Origin: Acidobacteriota bacterium
Lineage (GTDB): Bacteria > Acidobacteriota > Vicinamibacteria > Vicinamibacterales > UBA2999
Direction of reading: 5' to 3'
Assembly (NCBI GenBank): GCA_021730945.1
Contig: JAKFYH010000003.1
Coordinates: 79,178-143,177 of the forward strand
DNA: 64,000 nucleotides
The notes under the pieces: generated by a model
Databases searched by the model: none
What the model was told of the DNA's origin: nothing
The model's input: the letters and a program-made list of their open reading frames with translations, nothing else
Shown here: positions 58,446-64,000 of the stretch, in pieces
How the letters are laid out: each line of letters begins with the position of its first letter
Position numbering within the stretch: the stretch's first letter is position 1
Program-made: the position numbers and the translations under genes

Positions 58446-58960
58446 CCGCGGCGGTCGCGATTGCCCTCGCCACGGCCTGCGCGCCGCCGGCATCCGGGAA
58501 CGGGGCTTCGGGATTCGGGACCACGAGAGTCGTGGCGCGTTCGACTGAGGTCCGCGCGGATGGCCGCGCCTACGACGGCGCGCCGCCGGTGATTCCGCAT
58601 GCGCTCGGCGGCCCCTGTACGACTTGCCACGATGATGACGGCAGCGCGATCGCGGGGATTGGCATGGCGCCGGCCTCGCCCCACGGCAGCGTGGGCGCGA
58701 CCGGGTCGTTCCGGCGGTGCCAGCAATGCCACGTGCCGGCCACCACGCCCGACCTGCGGGTGGCATCGGTGTTCAAAGGCCTGCCGCAGGGGGCGTGGAA
58801 GGGCGGCCGTGCCACGCCCGGCGCGCCGCCGACCCTTCCGCACACGCTGCAACTGAGGGAGAACTGCCTCGCATGTCATGCCGGGCCGGCGTCGCGGGTG
58901 GAGATCAGGACGTCGCACCCGGAGCGCGCCCGCTGCCGACAGTGTCACGTGCCCGAATAG
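58418..58960 (+). CDS. Tetraheme NapB-like lipoprotein with duplicated NapB unit
   Basis: This 180-residue protein has a lipoprotein-type signal (VAAAVAIALATAC, Cys21) and four CxxCH sites at residues 67, 101, 150 and 173. Residues 56-107 (PPVIPHALGGPC ... SPHGS ... CQQCHVP) match the diheme NapB pattern with axial His candidates 61 and 89. Residues 137-179 (PPTLPHTLQLRENCLACH ... SHPER ... CRQCHVP) repeat it, with His 142 and 167. NapB normally has one unit. It would be the immediate electron donor of NapA. The start lies 28 bp inside napA; the stop is followed by a hairpin. Confidence 0.85.
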   Translation: MRSTVGTRVAAAVAIALATACAPPASGNGASGFGTTRVVARSTEVRADGRAYDGAPPVIPHALGGPCTTCHDDDGSAIAGIGMAPASPHGSVGATGSFRRCQQCHVPATTPDLRVASVFKGLPQGAWKGGRATPGAPPTLPHTLQLRENCLACHAGPASRVEIRTSHPERARCRQCHVPE

Positions 58961-58963
58961 GGC

Positions 58964-58980
58964 GGGCGGCTTCGCCGCCC
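58964..58980 (+). terminator. Hairpin directly after the nap operon
   Basis: GGGCGGC and GCCGCCC pair perfectly around TTC, starting 4 bp after the operon's stop codon. A second hairpin (GGGGC, TTC, GCCCC) follows near 58990. There is no T-run, so this is either a Rho-assisted end or part of the TTCG-type repeat cluster. Confidence 0.4.
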
Positions 58981-59050
58981 GTGGGGCTCGGGGCTTCGCC
59001 CCTTCGTGGGGCTCGCTCCGCTTCGTAGGGCTCGCGACGCTCGTGGGGGC
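58981..59050 (+). repeat. GGGGCTCG/TTCGCCCC repeat cluster
   Basis: GC-rich units of the form GTGGGGCTCG and CTTCG fill the gap between the nap operon and the cupin-fold gene. The first 36 bp (58981-59016) recur at 63074-63109 with one mismatch. Short TTC-loop hairpins are embedded. Confidence 0.85.
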
Positions 59051-59728
59051 TCAGGTTCGCGGCGCCTCGGCACATTGCGCGTTGCTGTAACCCGAGCGGA
59101 ACGCGGTCACTGTTCCCGCAGTGGCGTCGAACTTGTGTCGGGTCACGCATGCCGTGTCGTTTGCGAGCAGGTGAATCGACACCGACGGCCCTCTCGAAAC
59201 CGTCCTCACGTAGTGAATGTCATCGAGCGGCGGCAGCAGCGTGTAGAACTCGCCGCGCTTCACCGTCTGCTTGCGCGCCACTTCCAGCGTCGCCTTCGCC
59301 TCATCCCGCCCATCGTCCACGCGGCGGTAGACCGTTTCTGACTGCATGCCGCGATAGACGCCGATCAGGCCCCAGGCCAGGTGGTCGTGAATGGGCGTCT
59401 CGGCGCCGGCGGGAATGACCAGCGAGAACAGGCAGAGCGAGCTGTCTTCCGCACGGTAGAGCGCGTACTGGCCGATGCCGCTGCCCATGCCGCTTTTGGG
59501 GTCGGCCTCGCCGAAGGCTTTGGGTAGCCAGCCATCCGCCGACAGGAGCTTCGCGAACGCCGGCCGCAGTGCCTCGACGCGCGCGGCGGTGTCGGCGATC
59601 TCGCCGGTCAGCCGGCGAGTCTCATCGACGAGCGCGCGAACTTCTGGCACATCGACCAGAAAGCCGAAGTCGGCACGTGCCCCGAGCGAAGTCGAGGGGT
59701 GCGAGTGGGGCTGGCCAAAGTCACACAT
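59051..59728 (-). CDS. Cysteine-dioxygenase-like cupin protein
   Basis: This protein of about 225 residues is of the double-stranded beta-helix (cysteine dioxygenase/predicted metal-dependent enzyme) type. The metal-binding His pair is in GAETPIHDHLAWGLIGVYRG, with another His in GPSVSIHLLAND near the end. The N-terminal helix region (PEVRALVDETRRLTGEI) is standard for the family. The start is uncertain: ATG 59728 is used here, but the following residues (HPSTSLGAR) are encoded by a palindromic repeat, and GTG 59650 would remove them. It lies 75 bp downstream of the BNR-repeat gene. Confidence 0.78.
   Translation of the reverse strand: MCDFGQPHSHPSTSLGARADFGFLVDVPEVRALVDETRRLTGEIADTAARVEALRPAFAKLLSADGWLPKAFGEADPKSGMGSGIGQYALYRAEDSSLCLFSLVIPAGAETPIHDHLAWGLIGVYRGMQSETVYRRVDDGRDEAKATLEVARKQTVKRGEFYTLLPPLDDIHYVRTVSRGPSVSIHLLANDTACVTRHKFDATAGTVTAFRSGYSNAQCAEAPRT
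59676..59702 (-). repeat. Palindromic repeat in the N-terminal region of the cupin gene
   Basis: Read on the minus strand, CCCCTCGACTTCGCTCGGGG is an imperfect palindrome (CCCC, one bulged T, CGA paired with TCGGGG). It matches a widespread intergenic repeat type and encodes PSTSLGAR if the upstream start is used. Confidence 0.65.
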
Positions 59729-59802
59729 TCGATTCGCCCAATCATCAATCGCCAATCACGCAACAGTCACTAAATCTGTCGATCGGTCGATCGTCAATTT
59801 AT

Positions 59803-62800
59803 TTACCCGCCGAGCTTCTTCAACTGCGCTTCGATCGCCGCCATCTCCTTGATGAGATCGGCGTAGCGGTCGTAGGCATCCTTGCCGACTTTCTGATCGG
59901 CCTGCGTGATCATGCGCGTCACGTTGTTCAGCTGGTCGATCAACATGCCCTGCGTGTAGATGCCGGGCGTGGTGACCACCTTGGCGTAGAGCGCCTGCAG
60001 TTCGTTGTCGTACTTGGTGCTGCTCGGCGACTGGCCGGGCAGGCCGGTGGCGAGGCCGGGCTTCTGGCCGGCCTTCTGCATCGCCTGCTCAATCCGCTGC
60101 TGGAGCTTCCTCGCGTCGCTGACCGCGTCGCGCACCTGCAACTGGAACTTCACCTGCTCGGCGATGTCGCCGTCGCTTACGCCGTCGCCGGCCACGCGCG
60201 GATCCGACTTCAGGTCGAATGCGCGGGTGATGGTCTGGCCGTTGGCGGTCAGACGCACGCTGTACTTGCCGGGCGGCACCATCGGCCCGCCGCCAGGACC
60301 GCCCTCGGGCGTGCCGGCCGTCCACGGCCCGGGATAGCGCATGTCCCAGGTGATGCGCTGCATGCCGGCCTCGGCGCGAATGCCGGGCGAACTGCCGCCG
60401 CGGAAGCGGAAGCCGCCGCCACCCGTGGCTGGTTCCGCACCCGCGCTGCGCGGCGCCAGCACGGTCCACGTGCGCATCGCGCCACCGCGGGAATCAAGCA
60501 CCTCGAGCTTCGCATCGGCCCCGGGCGCCATGGCGAAGTAGAGATCGAACTGCGCCCCGGTCATCGGGTACTCCGGCTCGTTGGCCGACGCCGGCGCGGT
60601 GCCGTTGCGGAAGCGGATCACCTCGCGCGGCTGGAACAGCGCGACGGCGGGTAACGTCGCCTGCTCGGCCGGACTAAAGTCCGGCCCTTCTGGCATGCCG
60701 CCGTCGTGACCGCCGCGCGCGCCCGGCGCGGCGTTGGCCAGCGCCGCCAGACCTTGTAGCGGCGTGATGTTGTCCATGATGTACGCCGACCGGCCCATCG
60801 TCGAAATCACCAGGTCGTTGCGATGCACCTTGATGTCGGTGACCGGCGTGGCCGGCAGGTTCTGCTGCAGCGGCTGCCAGTTCTTGCCGCCATTGAACGA
60901 CACGAAGAAGCCGAACTCGGTGCCGGCGTAGAGCAGGCCGGCTTGCCGCGGGTCCTCGCGGACGACGCGGGTCGGGTGATCGAGCGGGATGCCGTTCTTG
61001 CCGTCAGTGAGCAGCGTCCACGATTCGCCGTAGTTGTCGGTGCGATAGATGTAGGGCTTGAGGTCGTGCTCGCGCATGAAGCGATAGCCGGCAATGTAGG
61101 CGCGGCCCTTCATGTGCGGCGAGTCTTCCACCGTCTGGATGCGCGCGCCGACCAGGTCCTTCGGGGTCACGTTCTTCCAGGTCTTGCCGTTGTCGCGCGT
61201 CACGCTGACCGGGCCGTCGTTGGCGCCGACCCAGATCACGCCCTTCTCCAGCCGCGACTCGATCATCGAGTAGATGGTCGAGTAGACCTCTTCGCCGGTC
61301 ACGTCGCGGGTAATCGGGTTGCCCGAGACGATCTGGTACTGCGGCTCCTTCGCCGTCAGGTCGGGGCTGATGATCTCCCAGGTAATGCCCTCGTCTATCG
61401 AGCGGTGCAGTACGTGCGAGGCCTGGTAGATCACGCGCTCGTCGTGCGGCGACACGTAGACAACGGTCTGGCGCGGGAAGCGGTACATGATCTCGTCCGG
61501 GTCGTGGCCGTAGCGGTTCTGCGGATACACCCAGTAGTGCTTCTCCTGGCCGGTCACCGTGTTGTAGCGGCCGACTTCGCCCTTGCAGGCGCCCCACACC
61601 ACCAGGCCGTTCTTCTTCGGCCAGATCTGGCCGGTCTCGCAGCCCGACGCCTGCTGCCAGGCCTGCGCCGGGTGCTCGAAGCCCCACGACACCGGCGGGA
61701 TGCTCGGAATAATCAGCGTGCTGTTGTCCTGCTGCGGCATGTAGAGGCGATAGGGATACTGCTCGTCGACCGCCACCATGTAGTACTCGGCGGTGGGCTG
61801 ATTGAGGATCGACGACCAGCTCTTCGCGCCGTTGAGGCTGACGTTGGCGCCGCCGTCGTTCACCTGCAGGATGATGTTCGGATTGTCGGGGTTGAACCAC
61901 ATGCCGTGGTTGTCGCCGTGCGGAGTGCTGACGGAGGTGAAGGTCTTGCCGCCGTCGGTCGACTTCTGCAGCCCCAGCTCGTTGACCCACACTTCGTTTT
62001 CGTTCTTGGGGTTGACGTTGACGTAGTGGAAGTAGAACGGGCGGGCGCGCAGGCGCTGGCTGTTGTTGATGTTGGTCCACGTCTCGCCGGCGTCGTTCGA
62101 GCGGAACAGCCCGCCCTCAGAACCCGGCGCCTCGATCATGGCGTAGAGCACGCGCGGGTTGCTGCGCGCGATCTCGATGTCGATTTTGCCGATCAGCTTG
62201 GCCGGCAGGCCCGCGCTCAGCTTCTTCCAGGTCTCACCGCCGTCGGTCGACTTGTAGATGCCGCCTTCACTGGCCGGACCGCCGCTGATGATGTCCCAGC
62301 CCTTGCGGAAGCCCTTGTACATCGCGGCGTAGAGGATGTCGGGATTCTCCCAGTCGACCTCGATGTCGCGGCCGCCGGTCTCGTTGTTCACAAACAGCGT
62401 CTTCTTCCAGGTCTTGCCGGCGTCGGTGGTCTTGAAGATGCCGCGTTCGTCGTTGGGACCAAACGGCGAGCCGAGCGCCGCCAGCCACACCGTGTTGGTG
62501 TTGTAGGGGTGCACCTTGATGCCGCCAATCTGCCCGGAGTCCTTCAGGCCCATGAACTCCCACTTCTGGCCGGCGTCGGTCGACTTGTAGACGCCGCGGC
62601 CGATGATCACGTTCGAACGGATGGCGGCGCTGCCGGTGCCGACCCAGACGTGGTTCGGATTCGAGGGCGCCACGTCGATCGAGCCGATTGACCCGGTCGC
62701 GATCTGGCCGTCACTGACCGGCACCCACGTGATCCCGGCATCGTCGGTCTTCCAGACGCCGCCGCCGACGCCGCCGAAGTAGAAGGTGTGGGGCTGCTGA

Positions 62801-62997
62801 CGCACGCCCGAGTAGGCGGTCACGCGGCCACCGCGCGTCGCGCCGACGCTGCGCCACTTCAGGTCCTTGTAGGCGTTCAGCGGGACGATCTGGTTCGGGT
62901 CGCCCTGTGCGCCCGCGCGCGAGTCGACGCCTGTGGAACAGACGAGAAGGGCGAGCGCGGCGGCCCCCAGGGCGCGGGCAAATTTCACATGGTTCAT
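59803..62997 (-). CDS. Large exported BNR/Asp-box propeller protein (sortilin-like)
   Basis: This 1064-residue secreted protein has a signal peptide (KFARALGAAALALLVCSTG). It consists of two propeller-like regions with many BNR/Asp-box units (TDDAGITWVPV, STDAGQKWEFM, TTDAGKTWKK, STDGGETWKKL, SNDAGETWTN, TRDNGKTWKN). A C-terminal beta-sandwich (GKYSVRLTANGQTITRAFDLK) and an alpha-helical tail follow. Such proteins are often annotated as glycosyl hydrolase-like or VPS10-like; no glycosidase active site is evident. They are numerous in Acidobacteriota, with unknown substrate. The start has GAGG 6 nt upstream and a -10 TATACT at 63043-63038. Confidence 0.9.
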   Translation of the reverse strand: MNHVKFARALGAAALALLVCSTGVDSRAGAQGDPNQIVPLNAYKDLKWRSVGATRGGRVTAYSGVRQQPHTFYFGGVGGGVWKTDDAGITWVPVSDGQIATGSIGSIDVAPSNPNHVWVGTGSAAIRSNVIIGRGVYKSTDAGQKWEFMGLKDSGQIGGIKVHPYNTNTVWLAALGSPFGPNDERGIFKTTDAGKTWKKTLFVNNETGGRDIEVDWENPDILYAAMYKGFRKGWDIISGGPASEGGIYKSTDGGETWKKLSAGLPAKLIGKIDIEIARSNPRVLYAMIEAPGSEGGLFRSNDAGETWTNINNSQRLRARPFYFHYVNVNPKNENEVWVNELGLQKSTDGGKTFTSVSTPHGDNHGMWFNPDNPNIILQVNDGGANVSLNGAKSWSSILNQPTAEYYMVAVDEQYPYRLYMPQQDNSTLIIPSIPPVSWGFEHPAQAWQQASGCETGQIWPKKNGLVVWGACKGEVGRYNTVTGQEKHYWVYPQNRYGHDPDEIMYRFPRQTVVYVSPHDERVIYQASHVLHRSIDEGITWEIISPDLTAKEPQYQIVSGNPITRDVTGEEVYSTIYSMIESRLEKGVIWVGANDGPVSVTRDNGKTWKNVTPKDLVGARIQTVEDSPHMKGRAYIAGYRFMREHDLKPYIYRTDNYGESWTLLTDGKNGIPLDHPTRVVREDPRQAGLLYAGTEFGFFVSFNGGKNWQPLQQNLPATPVTDIKVHRNDLVISTMGRSAYIMDNITPLQGLAALANAAPGARGGHDGGMPEGPDFSPAEQATLPAVALFQPREVIRFRNGTAPASANEPEYPMTGAQFDLYFAMAPGADAKLEVLDSRGGAMRTWTVLAPRSAGAEPATGGGGFRFRGGSSPGIRAEAGMQRITWDMRYPGPWTAGTPEGGPGGGPMVPPGKYSVRLTANGQTITRAFDLKSDPRVAGDGVSDGDIAEQVKFQLQVRDAVSDARKLQQRIEQAMQKAGQKPGLATGLPGQSPSSTKYDNELQALYAKVVTTPGIYTQGMLIDQLNNVTRMITQADQKVGKDAYDRYADLIKEMAAIEAQLKKLGG

Positions 62998-63037
62998 GGT
63001 CTACCTCTGCGAGAACGGAGACGGATCGGACGGAGAG

Positions 63038-63043
63038 AGTATA
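63038..63043 (-). promoter_or_regulatory. -10 element of the BNR-repeat protein gene
   Basis: TATACT on the minus strand (63043-63038) precedes a leader of roughly 34 nt with a GAGG Shine-Dalgarno site at 63007-63004. This is a conventional leadered promoter. Confidence 0.4.
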
Positions 63044-63057
63044 TCTGGGTGGGGCGC

Positions 63058-63250
63058 CGCGCTGGCGCGCGGCGTGGGGCTCGGGGCTTCGCCCCGTCGT
63101 GGGGCTCGCGGCTCCGCCGCTAAGTGGGGAGGCGCCTCGCTTACGCTCGGCGTGGGGACGCACCCCCAAGGAGGCGCGTGAGCGCCGACCCCTACAAGCC
63201 GCGAAGCGGCAAGCCCTACAAGGCGCGGAGCGCCGAGCCCCAGGAGCGGA
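63058..63250 (+). repeat. GC-rich repeat cluster upstream of the BNR-repeat gene
   Basis: About 190 bp of GTGGGGCTCG, GGCTTCGCCCC, GGCGCGGAGCGCC and CCCTACAAG-type units fill the gap between UbiX and the BNR-repeat gene. The segment 63074-63109 matches 58981-59016 with a single mismatch. Open frames crossing it are repeat artefacts. Confidence 0.88.
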
Positions 63251-63266
63251 GCGCAGCGAGCGACCC

Positions 63267-63845
63267 TCAGCCGAATCCGCCCCACCTCGACGCGTCAACG
63301 TGAACGCCAAGCTGATCCAGGAGTCGTACGCAGCTGTAGTTCACGATGTCGTCGATTGTGGCCGGCCGGCCGTAGAACGCCGGCATCGGCGGCGCGATCA
63401 CCACGCCCATGCGCGCCAGCTTGAGCATGTTCTCCAGGTGAATCTCGCTGAGCGGCGCCTCCCGTACGGCCAGCACCAGCGTGCGCCGCTCCTTGAGCAC
63501 GACGTCGGCGGCGCGGTGGACCAGGTTGTCGCCAAGGCCGTGCGCGATCGCGGCCAGCGTGCGCACGCTGCAGGGGGCGATCACCATGCCCATGGTCACG
63601 AACGAGCCGCTTGAGATCGGCGCCCCCTGGTCGGTGAGCGGGTGCACTACGCTGGCCAGGGCATTGACTTGCTCGGGCGTGTAGCTGGTCTCATGTACCA
63701 GCGTGCGGGCGCCCCAGCGGCTCATCACCAGGTGGGTCTCGATGTCCGAGCCCTGCAGCATTTCGAGCAGGCGGACGCCGTAAATGGAGCCGCTGGCCCC
63801 GGTGATGCCGACAATCAGTCGTCGTGGATGCGTTGCAGTCTGCAT
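63267..63845 (-). CDS. ubiX: Flavin prenyltransferase UbiX
   Basis: This 192-residue enzyme attaches a dimethylallyl group to FMN to make the prenylated flavin cofactor of UbiD decarboxylases. It has the flavin-binding start IVGITGASGSIYGVRLLEML, then LVMSRWGARTL, SGSFVTMGMVIAPCSVRTLA, the DVVLKERRTLVLAVREAPLS motif and PPMPAFYGRPATIDDIV near the end. Length and motifs are standard. Menaquinone or ubiquinone synthesis, or a UbiD-type decarboxylase elsewhere, would use it. No partner gene lies in the window. Confidence 0.95.
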   Translation of the reverse strand: MQTATHPRRLIVGITGASGSIYGVRLLEMLQGSDIETHLVMSRWGARTLVHETSYTPEQVNALASVVHPLTDQGAPISSGSFVTMGMVIAPCSVRTLAAIAHGLGDNLVHRAADVVLKERRTLVLAVREAPLSEIHLENMLKLARMGVVIAPPMPAFYGRPATIDDIVNYSCVRLLDQLGVHVDASRWGGFG

Positions 63846-63888
63846 TGTTTACGTGGCCGTATCAAATGTAACACTCGCGTAACCCGCG

Positions 63889-64000
63889 ATGGCGCATCTT
63901 CAGGCACTATACCGTTTAGTGATTCTGCGTACCCTCGTCCTCCTTGGCGTCTTGCTTTGTCTCGACGCCTCGCCAATCTTCGCCCAGGCGGCCCCACCCG
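63889..64000 (+). CDS. N-terminus of an exported protein (partial)
   Basis: The frame from ATG 63889 runs off the right edge and encodes a signal peptide (VILRTLVLLGVLLCLDASPI, then FAQAAPP). GTG 63919 is an alternative start that lies 5 nt after a -10-like TATACC (63908-63913) and would place the start directly at the transcript's 5' end. The mature protein is outside the window. Confidence 0.6.
   Translation, partial: MAHLQALYRLVILRTLVLLGVLLCLDASPIFAQAAPP

Noticed and set aside
55893..58766. A 957-residue open frame on the minus strand across napA
   Set aside because: It is antisense to a clear NapA and has no recognisable motif, start signal or neighbours.
62711..63310. Small open frames in the GC-rich repeat cluster before the BNR-repeat gene
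   Set aside because: They run through repeat units in all frames on both strands, with Arg/Gly/Ala-rich products and no start signals.

Overview
The window is GC-rich, densely coded bacterial chromosome. It carries no tRNA, rRNA, CRISPR array, insertion sequence or prophage gene that I can recognise. The gene content points to Acidobacteriota, probably the Vicinamibacteria lineage: a long orphan FtsX-type permease of the acidobacterial duplicated orphan permease (ADOP) type, a Ser/Thr kinase fused to a TolB/PD40 beta-propeller, clusters of PQQ-like propellers, a BNR-repeat 'sortilin-like' exported protein, and many short intergenic repeats. This assignment is an inference; no marker gene is present.

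Layout. (1) 1-17.6 kb: an exopolysaccharide locus made of two convergent operons that meet near 8.53 kb. The plus operon (partial gene, GT4, methyltransferase, GT4, asparagine synthase, polymerase-like membrane protein, GT4, GT2) is joined almost throughout by 4-bp GTGA or similar stop/start overlaps. The minus operon (exported beta-sandwich protein, Wzc-like copolymerase/kinase, O-antigen ligase-like protein, carbamoyltransferase, GT4, small phosphoglycosyl transferase, geranylgeranyl-reductase-like flavoprotein) supplies the initiating transferase and chain-length control. No Wzx flippase or Wza-type outer-membrane exporter lies in the window. (2) 17.8-22.6 kb: three translationally coupled PQQ-like beta-propeller proteins. 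(3) 22.6-47.3 kb: kinase-propeller fusion, lipoproteins, SDRs, ADOP permease, diheme cytochrome c, DapA-family lyase, MltB transglycosylase, ferritin, cupin, PanE-like reductase, HupE/UreJ-like and PAP2-like membrane proteins, a DUF885-like lipoprotein, an M20-like protein with altered metal ligands, a MacB-like ABC exporter (one ATPase, two permeases) and an acetamidase/formamidase. (4) 47.3-50.1 kb: MFS transporter and cystathionine beta-synthase, separated by a 205-bp palindrome. (5) 50.3-59 kb: a respiratory block with a ba3-type oxidase (subunits IIa, II, I), then a tight operon of Rieske protein, cytochrome b, HAO-family octaheme cytochrome, periplasmic nitrate reductase NapA and a tetraheme protein that looks like a duplicated NapB. 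(6) 59-64 kb: cysteine-dioxygenase-like protein, a large BNR-repeat exported protein, UbiX and the start of another exported protein.

The strongest candidate for an under-described system is the operon at 52.7-59 kb. A bc-type quinol-oxidising module (Rieske plus a fused b6/IV-like cytochrome b) is co-transcribed with NapA, a duplicated NapB-like tetraheme protein and an octaheme HAO-family cytochrome, and no NapC or NapGH is seen. This would be a quinol-to-nitrate (possibly nitrate-to-ammonium) chain using a bc complex in place of NapC, placed directly behind an O2 reductase.

A second theme is the invasion of genes by short repeats. Copies of intergenic repeat families supply the signal peptide of one lipoprotein, the C-termini of an ABC ATPase and the Rieske protein, an internal loop of an ABC permease, a linker in a PQQ-like protein and the N-terminal region of a cupin protein. 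A third theme is promoters whose -10 hexamer sits only 5-12 bp before the start codon, which suggests frequent leaderless or very short-leader transcripts.
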